NCBI RefSeq assembly: GCF_024662235.1
Contig: NZ_CP096276.1
Coordinates: 3,906,001-3,970,000 of the forward strand
Source of the DNA: Pimelobacter simplex
Lineage (GTDB): Bacteria; Actinomycetota; Actinomycetes; Propionibacteriales; Nocardioidaceae
Direction of reading: 5' to 3'
DNA: 64,000 nucleotides
Shown here: positions 37,001-46,532 of the stretch, piece after piece
Layout of the letters: each line of letters opens with the position of its first letter
Numbering within the stretch: position 1 is the first letter of the stretch
Translations under genes and position numbers: made by a program
Notes under the pieces: model-generated
The model's database searches: none
The model's input: only the letters and a program-made list of their open reading frames with translations
What the model was told of the DNA's origin: nothing

Positions 37001-38207
37001 CGAGGCCGCCGTCGAACCGGCCGCTGAGCCGGAGCCGGAGCCGGAGCCGGCCGAGCCGGTCATCGAGCCCGAGGCCGCGGTCGAGCCCCAGCCCGAGATC
37101 ATCGTCGAGCCGGGGCCGGGTCCGGAGCCCGAGCCGGAGCCCGAGGCGGAGCCCGAGGCCGAGCTGGTCGTCGAAGCCGAGCCGGTGGTTGCGGAGGCGC
37201 CCGAGGAATCCGCGTCGTTCACGTCCGTTGCGGCGCAGATGGAGCAGATCCGGGCGCGGCTCCGCGCGGAGCAGGGCGGTCCCGTCGAGCCCGCTCCCGA
37301 GGCCGTCGCCGAGTCGGAGGTCGAGCCGGAGCTCGAGCCCGAGCCGGAGGTCAGGGACGAGGAGCGTCCGCCGTCGCTGCTCGAGCAGTGGCACGCGACG
37401 GCGGAGTCGGTGCCGGTGGCCGAGGTCGGGGTGCCGGATGAGACTGACGAGCTCCTCCCCCCCGAGTACGACGACACGTCGGTCGAGGAGCCCGAAGAGG
37501 CGCCCACGCCCTGGCGGATGAGGACCGCGGCCGAGCTCGTCGACGAGGCAAACGAGGCAAACGAAGCGGACGAGATCGACGAGGCGGCCGAGCTCGAAGA
37601 GGCCCAGACCGAGCCGATCGACCCCGACCCGGACACCGAGGAGCCCGAGCCCACCCCGGAGCCCACCCCGGAGCCCGAGCCCGAGCCGATCGTCGACCTG
37701 CAGCCCGAGCCCGCCCCCGAGCCGACCCCCGAGCCCGCGGTCGAGCCGGAGCCCGAGCCCACCCACCCCCACACCAAGCACATCCCCTTCCACGCCAAGC
37801 GCGGCAGCGGCAGCCTGGCCCCCGTCGCGATCCTGGTCGCGCTGGCCTGTGCCGCAGTCGTCGGCCGGATGGCGATCAAGGGCAGCCTGTGGGACGACAT
37901 CGGGTTCAGTGCGACGCTGACCGTGGTGGCAGCGGTGCTGCTGGGCTACGCGCTCAAGGTGAGCAGCTCCTCGCGCAGCGTCCACATCGACGAGGTGGGC
38001 GTGCTCAAGGTGACGGTGGGCGACACCAACAGCCAGTTCGACCTGACGAGCCCGAACACCAAGATCGAGCAGACCGGTACGCCGGGGCAGCGCAATTGGC
38101 GGGTGCTGATCCTGCGGCGGAGCATGTCCCCGGTGGTCATCGACGCGCGGATGGTCGAGCCGCACACGTTCATGGAGGCGCTGCGGCAGTGGCGAACGGA
38201 CCTGTAG
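34038..38207 (+). CDS. Giant Pro-Glu/coiled-coil membrane protein, unknown function
   Basis: 1389 residues. An acidic N-terminus holds two similar boxes ([14 protein letters not shown] near 90, [15 protein letters not shown] near 172). A first Pro-Glu repeat region follows, then a long Ala-Glu-Arg coiled coil (about 395-887), a second Pro-Glu region, two membrane helices (about 1260-1310) and a roughly 75-residue C-terminal domain. [13 protein letters not shown] and [13 protein letters not shown] are a second repeated box. I recognise no family. The C-terminal domain is repeated in the next gene, which overlaps by 19 bp. The start follows TAGATT by 8 nt. An envelope-spanning or scaffold role is a guess. 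Confidence 0.82.
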   Translation: MSSVTDNEPEPEDSRLDDARPARGRGRRGRLWRRHEDEAPDAGELDADEVAELLRRSNTSVAPEDDAPGEPAAAAPAASPEAPAPEARAGDWSDVIDRSLGRPLTEIAPEEFEVTPPASDDPSLRGTLTDRLERMRSESDVAPAPSPTAAGDEDGDGPVDAVDVADAEDGDWAAVISRSTSRSLGERHGLSAPEPAPEPEPEPEPEPVAEVEADLDPLTSETWIIEPEAVIEPEPTPEPEPIEPEAVEPEAVEAEAVEPEPAPEPHADFDPATADLPDHRRTAEEAGQRVIADAFDGGFAEPTPVPQPKGLARLRRRPGAGSAPRPEARPLQEFVEPPLLEEPIPNIDQPADVPRRPSEVLAHARAEIEAELVESAPPVAAEDGTRAEPEVVVPDNAEVVAALAARLRRDAELAAAEQAAERAAAEEAAQRASEARAEADRLAQEQAETAATAHRARAEAEELARTEAAAREAAERAARERAELADAESARREEAERHAVEQAERASEAHAAREAAEANAREQADLAAVAAGARQQAESAAETYAEAARVAHEERAAAEDRARVMAEAAAVSAAEHAEFARRMLAEREAAERTSAEIAQARALAEESARQQAALAQDAHRAAEAAEERARMLAEQAAASAEEHGALARQAVEERAVAELAATEHAHLAQEAQQARQLAEQAALEQAELARLALETAEAAERRAEDAAGRAEAQAAARVAADESATQQARRAEEAHEARRLAEEAAREQLELATEAQAAAASAHSSAAALAEEKKAATEALALATEFATEAANARTEAEQRAAAALTELEHSAATHAAAVETLQSDLVRAEERALQHAQARADAEAAAAEQARARADAEARAAELAQERERALAQTAALASQMAEIQARLRGEDGDGAAAVVEPAIEPVAEPVELVESVEPEPVELVTVAEAEPVVDPEPESDPEPEPVAVIDPDPEPEPEAVIAPEPEPDPEPVVDAEAPEADVEPVAEAAVEPAAEPEPEPEPAEPVIEPEAAVEPQPEIIVEPGPGPEPEPEPEAEPEAELVVEAEPVVAEAPEESASFTSVAAQMEQIRARLRAEQGGPVEPAPEAVAESEVEPELEPEPEVRDEERPPSLLEQWHATAESVPVAEVGVPDETDELLPPEYDDTSVEEPEEAPTPWRMRTAAELVDEANEANEADEIDEAAELEEAQTEPIDPDPDTEEPEPTPEPTPEPEPEPIVDLQPEPAPEPTPEPAVEPEPEPTHPHTKHIPFHAKRGSGSLAPVAILVALACAAVVGRMAIKGSLWDDIGFSATLTVVAAVLLGYALKVSSSSRSVHIDEVGVLKVTVGDTNSQFDLTSPNTKIEQTGTPGQRNWRVLILRRSMSPVVIDARMVEPHTFMEALRQWRTDL

Positions 38208-38809
38208 AACCCGACGAGGCGACGGCGCTCCGGAGTGAGCGCGACGACCTGCTGCGGCGCTGTGAGGCGGCGGAGGGTCAGGTCGTGGCGTTGACGGGTG
38301 AGCTGGCGGCGGCGCAGGAGCGGGTGGCTGCGCTGGAGGCCGATGACGGCTCGTTGTCCCTGTTCGGTGGGGATCCGGCGCCGGGCAGCGACCGGTTGAC
38401 GGGCGACGGCAGTGATCCGCGGATCCTGTCGATGGTGCTGGGAGCCACGGCGGTGGTGGCCGGGATGGTGGCGCTGCTGGCGCTGCTCAACGGCAAGATC
38501 GCGACGCCGTTCGGGGTCGTGATGATCGCGCTGACGATCGGGTTGGCGTGGGGGGCGGCGCGCACGCGGGTGGTGCCGGTCGAGGTGAGTGTCGTGCGCG
38601 GCATCGTGTACGTCGAGCAGGGCGAGACGACCTACCGCTTCGACCTCCGCAAGCCCGGGACCCAGGTCGAGATCGACGGCCGGCCCGGCGAGAGCGGGTG
38701 GGCGGTGCGGTTCCCGCGGCGCAACCTCGACCCGTTCGTGGTCGACGGGTCGATGGTGGACGCGGCGGACTTCACCCGTCAGCTGCGCGAGTACCGCCCC
38801 GAGCTGTAG
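38189..38809 (+). CDS. Membrane protein sharing the C-terminal module of the giant protein
   Basis: 206 residues: a short coiled coil ([21 protein letters not shown]), a linker, two helices ([22 protein letters not shown] and [17 protein letters not shown]) and a C-terminal domain. [17 protein letters not shown] and [21 protein letters not shown] in that domain align with [17 protein letters not shown] and [21 protein letters not shown] of the preceding protein. The GTG lies inside the previous gene with GGAGG 10 nt upstream, so expression is coupled. It looks like a half-sized paralogue or partner. The last 38 bp overlap the convergent hydrolase gene. Confidence 0.76.
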   Translation: MANGPVEPDEATALRSERDDLLRRCEAAEGQVVALTGELAAAQERVAALEADDGSLSLFGGDPAPGSDRLTGDGSDPRILSMVLGATAVVAGMVALLALLNGKIATPFGVVMIALTIGLAWGAARTRVVPVEVSVVRGIVYVEQGETTYRFDLRKPGTQVEIDGRPGESGWAVRFPRRNLDPFVVDGSMVDAADFTRQLREYRPEL

Positions 38810-39833
38810 CCAGCTCCCGCAGTCGTCCGGCGATCTCGAGCACGGCCGCGCGGCTGGTGCGGCCGACGCCGACGATGTTGAGGAAGCCGTGGATCTGGTC
38901 CACGAAGCGGCGCAGCTCGACCTCGGCGCCGGCGTCGACCATGTGCCGGGCGTAGGCCTCGCCCTCGTCGCGCAGCGGGTCGAACCCAGCCGTCACCACG
39001 TACGACGGCGCGAGCCCCGCGGGCAGCGTGACGTCGAGCAGGTTGACCCGCTCGTCGGCGCGCGCCTCGGGGGTCGTGAGGTAGGTCGCGGTGAACATCT
39101 CCATCGACTCGGCGGTCAGGTAGAGGCCCTCGCCGAACAGGCGCAGGCTCTCGGTCTCCCGGTCGATGTCGGTGCAGGGGTAGACGAGGAGCTGGAAGGC
39201 CAGCGGGACGCCGTCGCGGGCGGCGGCGATGGCGGTCCAGGCGGCGATATTGCCGCCGGCGGAGTCGCCGCCGACGCCGATCCGGGCGGGGTCGACGCCG
39301 AGCTCGTCGGCGTGCTCGTGCACCCAGCGCAGGGCGGCCTCGGCGTCGTCGAAGGCGGCCGGGAAGGCGGCCTCGGGGCCGACGCCGTAGTCCACCGCCA
39401 GCACCGGTACGCCGGACTCCTCGGCGAGCACCCGGCAGGGCGCGTCGTGCGAGTCGAGGTCGCCGTAGAGGAAGCCGCCGCCGTGGAAGAACAGCAGCAG
39501 CGGGGTGCCCTGGTCGGCGGGACGGGCTCCGTGGGGCAGGTAGAGGCGGGCGGCCCGGTCGGCGACGACGAGGTCGCGGACGGCGCCGATGGGCTGGCGG
39601 CCCCCGGCGAGGGCCGCGTTGGCGTTCATCGAGGCCCGCCCGTCGGCCACGGAGGTGTGGCCGAGCTCGCCGCGGCGGGCGAGCTTCTGCATCCCGAGCA
39701 GGAGCTGCAGGTCGGGGGCCAGGGTCTGCCCGTCGAGGACGAGCGGGCGGCCGGAGAGCGCGCGCTGCGCCTTCGCCGGCAGGCTCAGCAGGGTCTTGAG
39801 GGCGCCGCCCTCGAGGGTCGCTCGCAGGTTCAC
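38772..39833 (-). CDS. Alpha/beta hydrolase, hormone-sensitive lipase (GDSAG) type
   Basis: 353 residues. The oxyanion motif FFHGGGFLYGDL, nucleophile GDSAGGN, acidic residue in AGFDPLRDEG and histidine in QIHGF give the full catalytic set of the HSL-like carboxylesterase family. A helical N-terminal cap (about 70 residues) precedes it. Its substrate cannot be assigned. The GTG at 39833 is 6 nt after TAAGTT (39840-39845); a GTG at 39839 would touch the box. The end overlaps the preceding plus-strand gene by 38 bp. Confidence 0.84.
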   Translation of the reverse strand: MNLRATLEGGALKTLLSLPAKAQRALSGRPLVLDGQTLAPDLQLLLGMQKLARRGELGHTSVADGRASMNANAALAGGRQPIGAVRDLVVADRAARLYLPHGARPADQGTPLLLFFHGGGFLYGDLDSHDAPCRVLAEESGVPVLAVDYGVGPEAAFPAAFDDAEAALRWVHEHADELGVDPARIGVGGDSAGGNIAAWTAIAAARDGVPLAFQLLVYPCTDIDRETESLRLFGEGLYLTAESMEMFTATYLTTPEARADERVNLLDVTLPAGLAPSYVVTAGFDPLRDEGEAYARHMVDAGAEVELRRFVDQIHGFLNIVGVGRTSRAAVLEIAGRLRELATARGGTRAADG

Positions 39834-39896
39834 GAGCACAACTTACCCGTGAGTCACCTCCAGGAGGAGGGGTCCGCGCCCCGGCGTCCCCCGCGA

Positions 39897-39914
39897 CGTC
39901 ACCTCGCGTTCACC
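39897..39914 (+). promoter_or_regulatory. PHO box (PhoP site) upstream of ppk
   Basis: CGTCACC-TCGC-GTTCACC: two GTTCACC-like units 11 bp apart, the first degenerate. The site ends 9 bp before the presumed -10 CACACT (39924-39929) of ppk, so it covers the -35 position, where PhoP activates in Streptomyces. Confidence 0.6.
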
Positions 39915-39936
39915 CGCAACTGCCACACTCGATCAC

Positions 39937-42111
39937 ATGTCCCTGGAGCAGCAGCCGGAGCTCGACGTCCCGCCGTCCGGCGGCGGACCCCTCGACCTCG
40001 CCACCGACCCTGCGGCCGTGGACCTCGACGGCATCCCGAACGCCGACCTGGTCGCCGCGATCGAGGCCGTCGACAACCGCTTCATCGACCGCGAGCTGTC
40101 CTGGCTGCGCTTCAACGAGCGGGTGCTCGAGCTGGCCGAGGACGAGACGCTCCCGCTGCTGGAGCGGGCCCGCTTCCTGGCGATCTTCACCAGCAACCTC
40201 GACGAGTTCTTCATGGTCCGGGTGGCCGGCCTCAAGCGCCGGATCGCGACCGGCCTCGCCGTCCGGGCCGCCAGCGGCATGATGCCGCTCGAGGTGCTCG
40301 AGGCGATCTGGCAGCGCACCACCGAGCTGAGCCACCGCCACGCGCGCGCCTTCCACGACCAGGTGATCCCCGAGCTCAACGAGCAGGGCATCGAGCTGGT
40401 CCGCTGGTCCGACCTCGACCGCGACGAGCAGAAGTTCTGCAAGCGCCTGTTCAAGGACCGCATCTTCCCGGTGCTGACCCCGCTCGCGGTCGACCCGGCG
40501 CACCCCTTCCCCTACATCTCGGGGCTCTCGCTCAACCTCGCGGTCGTCATCCGCAACCCCAAGACCGAGAAGGAGCTGTTCGCCCGGGTCAAGGTGCCCT
40601 CGAACTTCGACCGCTTCGTCGGGCTCGGCAACGCCCGCTTCGTCCCGCTTGAGGACGTCATCGGCGCCCACCTGGGCCGGCTCTTCCCCGGCATGGAGGT
40701 GCTCGAGGCGCACACCTTCCGGGTCACCCGCAACGAGGACCTCGAGGTCGAGGAGGACGACGCCGAGAACCTCCTCGCCGCGCTGGAGAAGGAGCTCCTG
40801 CGCCGCAAGTTCGGGCCGCCGGTGCGCCTGGAGGTCGAGGAGTCGATCGCGCCGTCGGTGCTCGAGCTGCTCGTCTCCGAGCTCGACATCAGCCCCCAGG
40901 AGGTCTTCCGGGTCCGCGGTCCGCTCGACCTGCGCGGGCTGCACTCGATCGCCGACCTGCCGCGCGACGACCTCAAGTACCCCTCGTTCGTGCCGGCCAC
41001 CCACGCCCGCCTGGCCGAGGTCGAGTCGGCGGCGCCGGTCGACGTCTTCAAGGCGCTGCGCCGGCGCGACGTCCTGGTGCACCACCCCTACGACTCGTTC
41101 GCCACCTCGGTGCAGCGCTTCATCGAGCAGGCCGCGGCCGACCCGCACGTGCTCGCGATCAAGCAGACGCTCTACCGCACCTCCGGCGACTCCCCCATCA
41201 TCGACGCGCTCATCGACGCCGCCGAGGCCGGCAAGCAGGTGCTGGTGCTGGTCGAGATCAAGGCCCGCTTCGACGAGCAGGCCAACATCCGCTGGGCACG
41301 CAAGCTGGAGCAGGCCGGCTGCCACGTCGTCTACGGCCTGGTCGGCCTCAAGACCCACTGCAAGCTGGCGATGGTGGTGCGCGACGAGCCCGAGGGCATC
41401 CGCCGCTACACCCACATCGGCACCGGCAACTACAACCCCAAGACCTCGCGGATGTACGAGGACCTGGGCCTGCTCACCACCGACGAGACCATCGGCGAGG
41501 ACGTCGCCCACCTCTTCAACAACCTGTCCGGCTGGTCGCGCAAGGCGACGTACGAGCAGCTGCTCGTCGCCCCCGACTCGGTGCGCGCGGGCCTGGTCGA
41601 GCAGATCCACGCCGAGATCGCCCACCACCGGGCGGGCCGCCCGGCCGGGATCCGGTTCAAGGCCAACTCCGTGGTCGACGAGGAGACCATCGACGCGCTC
41701 TACCTCGCCTCGTGCGAGGGCGTCCCGGTCGAGCTCCTGGTCCGCGGTATCTGCGCGCTGCGCCCCGGCGTCCCGGGTCTCAGCGACCACGTCAAGGTCC
41801 GCTCGGTGCTCGGCCGGTTCCTCGAGCACAGCCGCATCTTCGCCTTCGAGGGCGGCGGCGAGCCGGTCGCCTGGATCGGCTCGGCCGACCTCATGCACCG
41901 CAACCTCGACCGGCGCGTCGAGGTGCTCGTCCGGCTCCCCGACGCCTCCCGCGACGAGGTACGACGCCTGCTCGATCTCGCCTTCGCCCCGACCACCCAG
42001 GCGTGGGAGCTGGGCACCGACGGCGAGTGGAAGCGCAACGACGGGGTCGACCACCTCCAGGAGAAGCTCATCGAGCAGCAACGCCGCCGCAGGGCCGACA
42101 CGCCGCGCTGA
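39937..42111 (+). CDS. ppk1: Polyphosphate kinase 1
   Basis: 724 residues, the normal length. [18 protein letters not shown] (N domain), [42 protein letters not shown], and [20 protein letters not shown] carrying the phosphorylated histidine are family-diagnostic. It makes polyphosphate from ATP reversibly. The ATG lies 7 nt after CACACT. A PHO box lies just upstream, so phosphate starvation probably induces it. The DUF47-pit pair follows in the same direction. Confidence 0.96.
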   Translation: MSLEQQPELDVPPSGGGPLDLATDPAAVDLDGIPNADLVAAIEAVDNRFIDRELSWLRFNERVLELAEDETLPLLERARFLAIFTSNLDEFFMVRVAGLKRRIATGLAVRAASGMMPLEVLEAIWQRTTELSHRHARAFHDQVIPELNEQGIELVRWSDLDRDEQKFCKRLFKDRIFPVLTPLAVDPAHPFPYISGLSLNLAVVIRNPKTEKELFARVKVPSNFDRFVGLGNARFVPLEDVIGAHLGRLFPGMEVLEAHTFRVTRNEDLEVEEDDAENLLAALEKELLRRKFGPPVRLEVEESIAPSVLELLVSELDISPQEVFRVRGPLDLRGLHSIADLPRDDLKYPSFVPATHARLAEVESAAPVDVFKALRRRDVLVHHPYDSFATSVQRFIEQAAADPHVLAIKQTLYRTSGDSPIIDALIDAAEAGKQVLVLVEIKARFDEQANIRWARKLEQAGCHVVYGLVGLKTHCKLAMVVRDEPEGIRRYTHIGTGNYNPKTSRMYEDLGLLTTDETIGEDVAHLFNNLSGWSRKATYEQLLVAPDSVRAGLVEQIHAEIAHHRAGRPAGIRFKANSVVDEETIDALYLASCEGVPVELLVRGICALRPGVPGLSDHVKVRSVLGRFLEHSRIFAFEGGGEPVAWIGSADLMHRNLDRRVEVLVRLPDASRDEVRRLLDLAFAPTTQAWELGTDGEWKRNDGVDHLQEKLIEQQRRRRADTPR

Positions 42112-42169
42112 CCTGCGACAACGCGTCACGTGCGCGGAGCCACACCCCGAACGGGGCCCCGCGGGTTGC

Positions 42170-42187
42170 GTTCACCAGAAGGTGACC
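42170..42187 (+). promoter_or_regulatory. PHO box upstream of the DUF47-pit pair
   Basis: GTTCACC-AGAA-GGTGACC: the first unit is perfect, the second weaker, 11 bp apart. A TAGCAT -10 box (42191-42196) begins 3 bp later, and the GTG at 42231 with GGGAG makes a leadered mRNA. Confidence 0.6.
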
Positions 42188-42230
42188 CCCTAGCATGAGC
42201 GCGTTCGCCTCCGCCTCAACGGGAGTCCAT

Positions 42231-42848
42231 GTGGGTCTGCGTCTGCGTCCGGTCGATACTTCCTTCTACGACCTCTTCACCCAGTCCGCCCAGCACCTCG
42301 TGGGCGGCGCCGAGCTCCTTGCGGAGATGCTGTCCGACTCCTCGGACAAGGACTCCGTCGCCGAGCGGATGCGTGCCGCCGAGCACGCCGCCGACGAGAC
42401 GACGCACGAGATCGTGAAGAAGGTCAACAGCACCTTCGTCACGCCCTTCGACCGCGAGGACATCTATGCCCTCGGGTCCGGCCTCGACGACATCATGGAC
42501 ATGATGGACGAGGCGGTCGACCTGATCCTGCTCTACGAGGTCAAGGAGCTGCCGGCCGAGCTCTCCGAGCAGGTCGACGTCATCCAGCGCTGCGCCGAGC
42601 TGACCGCGGCCGCGATGCCGCGCCTGCAGTCGATGCAGTCCCTCGACGACTACTGGATCGAGATCAACCGGCTCGAGAACGCCGGCGACCGCAACCACCG
42701 TCGTACGCTCGCCAAGCTGTTCTCCGGCGAGTACCCGACGATCGAGATCCTCAAGCTCAAGGACATCGTCGAGTCCCTCGAGGGCGCCATCGACGCGTTC
42801 GAGAAGGTCGCGAACACCATCGAGCAGATCGCCGTCAAGGAAAGCTGA
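42231..42848 (+). CDS. PhoU-like DUF47 protein
   Basis: 205 residues, all-helical. FYDLFTQSAQHLVGGAELLAE, AEHAADETTHEIVKKVN, FDREDIYALGSGLDDIMDMMDEA and NRLENAGDRNHRRTLAKLF match the DUF47/PhoU-like family that accompanies PiT transporters; the paired E/D-rich helices are thought to bind metal. The GTG at 42231 (GGGAG five nt upstream) is chosen over the ATG at 42195, which lies inside the -10 box. The stop is 4 bp from the pit start. It probably regulates phosphate uptake by Pit. Confidence 0.87.
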   Translation: MGLRLRPVDTSFYDLFTQSAQHLVGGAELLAEMLSDSSDKDSVAERMRAAEHAADETTHEIVKKVNSTFVTPFDREDIYALGSGLDDIMDMMDEAVDLILLYEVKELPAELSEQVDVIQRCAELTAAAMPRLQSMQSLDDYWIEINRLENAGDRNHRRTLAKLFSGEYPTIEILKLKDIVESLEGAIDAFEKVANTIEQIAVKES

Positions 42849-42852
42849 GTCT

Positions 42853-43881
42853 GTGACTCTCACGCTGGCGATCGTGATCGCCGTGGTCGTCATCGCCCTG
42901 GCGTTCGACTACACCAACGGATTTCACGACGCCGCCAACGCGATCGCGACCTCCGTCTCCACCCGGGCGCTCACCCCGCGCATCGCGCTGACGCTCGCCG
43001 CGCTGATGAACTTCATCGGCGCGCTCCTCGGCCAAGAGGTCGCCAAGACCGTCGCCGACGTGATCACCATCGAGGATGCCAACGGCACCTTGCAAGTGGG
43101 CGTGCACCACGGCCTGGTCATCGTGATGGCGGGCCTGCTCGGCGCGATCATCTGGAACATGATCACCTGGTACTTCGGCCTGCCGTCGTCGTCGAGCCAC
43201 GCGCTCATCGGCGGCCTGGTCGGCGCCGCGATCGCCGGCGGGGTCAGCGTCAAGTGGGACACCATCGTGCAGAAGGTGCTCATCCCGATGGTGATCTCGC
43301 CGCTCTTCGGCTTCCTCGCCGCGTTCGCGGTGATGACCGCGATCCTGTGGATCTTCCGCAAGAGCAATCCGCACAAGGTCAACCGCGGCTTCCGCGGCAT
43401 GCAGACCGTCTCGGCCGCCGCGCTCGCGCTCGGCCACGGCCTGCAGGACGCGCAGAAGACGATGGGCGTCATCCTGCTGACGCTGGTGATCGCCTACCCG
43501 GGCTCCTACGACATCGAGACGCTGCCGATCTGGGTCGTGCTCGCCGCGGCCGGCGCCATCTCGGCCGGCACCTACGCCGGCGGCTGGCGGATCATGCGCA
43601 CCCTCGGTCGCAAGATCATCCACCTCGACCCGCCGCGCGGCTTCGCCGCCGAGTCGGTCGGCGCCGGTGTGCTCTACACGACCGCCTTCGTCTTCCACGC
43701 CCCGATCTCGACCACGCACACCATCACCTCCGCGGTGATGGGCGCCGGCGCGACCAAGCGTCTCTCGGCGGTGCGCTGGGGCATGGCCCGCACGATCCTC
43801 GCCGCCTGGGTCTCGACGTTCCCGGCCGCCGCGCTCGCGGCCTGGGGCTCCTACGAGATCCTCCGCTTGATCCTGCTCTGA
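42853..43881 (+). CDS. pit: Low-affinity inorganic phosphate transporter (PiT)
   Basis: 342 residues with about nine membrane helices. FDYTNGFHDAANAIATSVSTRA and VLYTTAFVFHAPISTTHTITSAVMG are the two PiT signature repeats (GFHDAANAIAT and the STTHTITSAVMG element). It moves phosphate with a cation. GTG start 4 bp after the DUF47 gene, so the two form an operon under the PHO box at 42170. No regulatory feature is seen inside. Confidence 0.92.
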   Translation: MTLTLAIVIAVVVIALAFDYTNGFHDAANAIATSVSTRALTPRIALTLAALMNFIGALLGQEVAKTVADVITIEDANGTLQVGVHHGLVIVMAGLLGAIIWNMITWYFGLPSSSSHALIGGLVGAAIAGGVSVKWDTIVQKVLIPMVISPLFGFLAAFAVMTAILWIFRKSNPHKVNRGFRGMQTVSAAALALGHGLQDAQKTMGVILLTLVIAYPGSYDIETLPIWVVLAAAGAISAGTYAGGWRIMRTLGRKIIHLDPPRGFAAESVGAGVLYTTAFVFHAPISTTHTITSAVMGAGATKRLSAVRWGMARTILAAWVSTFPAAALAAWGSYEILRLILL

Positions 43882-43909
43882 CCTGACCGACCCGGCCGAG
43901 CCCGCTCGG

Positions 43910-44656
43910 TCAGCCCACGGTCAGGCTGTAGCCGCGCCCGCGGATCCGGCGTACGTCGGCGACATCGCCCAGCCGGGTCCGCAGCCGGGTGACGTGCATG
44001 GCGATGGTGTTGCCGCCCGGACGCTTGCCGTCGGCGCCCCACAGCGCCTCGCGCAGCTCGTCGTCGGTCACCACCCCCGGCGAGGAGAGCATGAGCGCGC
44101 GCAGCAGCTCGAACTCCTTGAGCGGCAGGTCGGCGATCCGGGCGCCGTTGACCCGCACCGCGTACGCCGTGGCGTCGAGCTCGATCGGTCCCACCTCGAG
44201 CGTCGCGTGCTCGGCGACCGAGCGCGGGGCGTGGGTGAGCAGGTCCCAGAGGTGCTGGGCGGCGTAGGGCCGCACCGTCACCGCCGAGGCACCCGCCAGC
44301 ATCAGCGGCCCGACCGCCTCCGGGGTGGGGTCGTCGACCCCGCCCGTCCCCGCGATCACGTACGGCGAGCCGTGCTGGCGGATCAGCCCGACGAACTCGT
44401 CCGGCGGGATCCCCGGCGCACCGGCGGCCACCACCACGGCGTGGGGGTCGGTGCGCCCGAAGGCCACCAGGCCGTCGAGGGTCGTCCCCACCCAGGTCAC
44501 GTGCACGCCGCGGCCCGCCATCGCCTCCGCGAGCGCTCCCCCGTCATCGGTGGGGTCGACCACGAGGAGCTGTGCTCCCGCGGTCTCCACCCAGCGGTGC
44601 AGGTAGGCGCGCACGGACTGACGACGGGCGTCCCGACGCCCGTCCAGCATGCCCAT
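43910..44656 (-). CDS. Degenerate-receiver OmpR-type regulator beside pstB
   Basis: 248 residues. The C-terminal winged helix (LPLKEFELLRALMLSSPGVV, NTIAMHVTRLRTRLGD, IRGRGYSLTVG) is OmpR-like. The receiver-like half reads PHAVVVAAGAPGIPPDEFVGL where a phosphorylated Asp is expected, and the usual Lys is Arg in VTVRPY. It is therefore likely an orphan, phosphorylation-independent regulator, as in GlnR. It starts 30 bp after pstB in the same direction. A role in phosphate or envelope control is inferred only from place. Confidence 0.78.
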   Translation of the reverse strand: MGMLDGRRDARRQSVRAYLHRWVETAGAQLLVVDPTDDGGALAEAMAGRGVHVTWVGTTLDGLVAFGRTDPHAVVVAAGAPGIPPDEFVGLIRQHGSPYVIAGTGGVDDPTPEAVGPLMLAGASAVTVRPYAAQHLWDLLTHAPRSVAEHATLEVGPIELDATAYAVRVNGARIADLPLKEFELLRALMLSSPGVVTDDELREALWGADGKRPGGNTIAMHVTRLRTRLGDVADVRRIRGRGYSLTVG

Positions 44657-44685
44657 GTCGTCGTCTGGTCCGAGAGCCTGCCGGC

Positions 44686-45465
44686 TCAGCCGAACCGGCC
44701 GGAGATGTAGGCCTCGGTGGCCGGGTCGTCGGGGTTGGCGAACATCTTCTTGGTCGGGTTGAACTCGACCAGGTGGCCGGGCTCGCCGGTCGCCTTGAGG
44801 TTGAAGAAGCCGGTGTCGTCGGAGACGCGCGCCGCCTGCTGCATGTTGTGGGTGACGATGACGATCGTGTAGTCGTTCTTGAGCTCGTGGATCAGGTCCT
44901 CGATCGCCGAGGTCGAGATCGGGTCGAGCGCCGAGCACGGCTCGTCCATGAGCAGGATCTGCGGCTCGACCGCGATCGCGCGGGCGATGCAGAGCCGCTG
45001 CTGCTGACCACCGGACAGACCCATGCCGGGCTTGTTGAGGCGGTCCTTGACCTCGTTCCAGAGATTGGCGCCGCGCAGCGACTTCTCGACGACCACGTCG
45101 GCCTGGGCCTTCTTGATCTTGCCGGCGTTGAGCTTGAGGCCCGCGAGCACGTTGTCGTAGATCGACATCGTGGGGAACGGGTTGGGCCGCTGGAAGACCA
45201 TGCCGACCTGGCGGCGTACGGCGACCGGGTCGACGCCGGCCTCGTAGAGGTCCTGCCCGTCGACCACGATCTTGCCCTCGACGCGGGCCCCCGGGATCAC
45301 CTCGTGCATCCGGTTGAGCGAGCGCAGGAAGGTCGACTTGCCGCAGCCCGACGGGCCGATGAAGGCGGTCACCGCGCCGGCCCGGACCGTCATGTTGACG
45401 CCCTGCACGGCGAGGAAGTCGCCGTAGTAGATGTTGACGTCGGAGACGTCGATGCTCTTGGCCAT
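44686..45465 (-). CDS. pstB: Phosphate ABC transporter ATP-binding protein
   Basis: 259 residues. Walker [10 protein letters not shown], signature LSGGQQQR, Walker [12 protein letters not shown] and the switch His in [15 protein letters not shown] are all intact. The opening [21 protein letters not shown] and the [13 protein letters not shown] insert are typical of PstB. It powers high-affinity phosphate uptake with PstA and PstC. It begins 11 bp after pstA, all in one direction. A regulator gene follows 30 bp downstream. Confidence 0.96.
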   Translation of the reverse strand: MAKSIDVSDVNIYYGDFLAVQGVNMTVRAGAVTAFIGPSGCGKSTFLRSLNRMHEVIPGARVEGKIVVDGQDLYEAGVDPVAVRRQVGMVFQRPNPFPTMSIYDNVLAGLKLNAGKIKKAQADVVVEKSLRGANLWNEVKDRLNKPGMGLSGGQQQRLCIARAIAVEPQILLMDEPCSALDPISTSAIEDLIHELKNDYTIVIVTHNMQQAARVSDDTGFFNLKATGEPGHLVEFNPTKKMFANPDDPATEAYISGRFG

Positions 45466-45476
45466 GGTGTTGCCTC

Positions 45477-46532
45477 TCAGCCCTTCTTGGGCGCGAAGAT
45501 CTTGCCGACGATGCGTGCTGCGAGGTTGAGCACCATCACGATGACGATGAGGATGAAGGCGGCGCCCCAGGCGATCGCCTCCGCGGGAGCGTCGCCCCGC
45601 AGGTTCTGGCCGTAGATGAGGACCGGCAGGGTCGTCATCGCGCCGTCGAAGAGGTTCATGTTGGTGCGGTCGGTCGCCCCGGCGATGAGCAGCAGCGGCG
45701 CGGTCTCACCGATGACCCGCGAGATCGCGAGCGTGATGCCGGTCAGGATGCCGCCGAGCGCGGTGGGGAGCACGATCCGCACGATCGTCTTCCACTTCGG
45801 CGTCCCCAGCGCGTACGCCGCCTCGCGGAGCTCGTCGGGCACCAGCATCAGCATCTCCTCGGTGGCACGCACCACGATGGGGATCATCAGCAGTGAGAGG
45901 GCGACCGAGCCGCCGAACCCGGAGACGTACGCCGGCCCGAAGATCAGCGTGAAGAGGGCGAACGCGAACAGGCCCGCGACGATCGACGGGATGCCGGTCA
46001 TGACGTCGACCAGGAAGGTGATCGCCTTGGCCAGCTTGTTGCCCTTGCCGTACTCGACCAGGTAGACCGCGGCCATGACCCCGACCGGGACCGAGATGAT
46101 CGTCGCGCCCAGCGTGATCAGCAGGGTGCCGATGATCGCGTGGTAGATGCCGACCGGCTGGTCGATCTGGGTCTTGAAGAACGAGTAGCTCAGGAACGTG
46201 CCGTCGATCCGGCCGGCGCCCTTGCTGACGACCCGCCAGATGAGCGAGACGAGCGGGACCACGGCGACACCGAAGGCCGACCAGATCAGCGCGGTCATCA
46301 GCCGGTCGGTCGCGCTGCGCCGGCCCTCGATCGCCAGCGACCACAGCGGCAGCGCGAGGATGTAGACGACCGCGGCGAGGACGACGGCCCCGACGACACC
46401 CATGCCGAGCACGAGCATCAGCGCGCCGAAGGCGACCGCGACGACGCCCATGATGGCCGGCGCCTGCCGCGGCAGGCGCGGCTGGACGAGCGGGACGTGG
46501 ACCCGCGTCGAGACCTCTTCGAGCGTGCTCAT
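45477..46532 (-). CDS. pstA: Phosphate ABC transporter permease PstA
   Basis: 351 residues. After a longer than usual N-terminal part with two helices (about 90 residues) comes the binding-protein-dependent permease core with [25 protein letters not shown] helices and the EAA loop [21 protein letters not shown]. The ATG at 46532 overlaps the pstC stop by 4 bp. It forms the membrane channel with PstC. Confidence 0.94.
   Translation of the reverse strand: MSTLEEVSTRVHVPLVQPRLPRQAPAIMGVVAVAFGALMLVLGMGVVGAVVLAAVVYILALPLWSLAIEGRRSATDRLMTALIWSAFGVAVVPLVSLIWRVVSKGAGRIDGTFLSYSFFKTQIDQPVGIYHAIIGTLLITLGATIISVPVGVMAAVYLVEYGKGNKLAKAITFLVDVMTGIPSIVAGLFAFALFTLIFGPAYVSGFGGSVALSLLMIPIVVRATEEMLMLVPDELREAAYALGTPKWKTIVRIVLPTALGGILTGITLAISRVIGETAPLLLIAGATDRTNMNLFDGAMTTLPVLIYGQNLRGDAPAEAIAWGAAFILIVIVMVLNLAARIVGKIFAPKKG

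Noticed and set aside
34620-37740. Repetitive GAGCC tracts, considered as CRISPR or tandem DNA repeats
   Set aside because: The units are short and encode Pro-Glu inside one continuous gene; no constant repeats with unique spacers.
33779-38165. Very long open readings on the minus strand opposite the giant Pro-Glu gene
   Set aside because: They are Ser/Gly or Leu/Gly low-complexity readings produced by the GAGCC-rich repeats on the other strand; no RBS, no family motif, and the plus-strand frame has matching promoter, membrane helices and a homologous partner.
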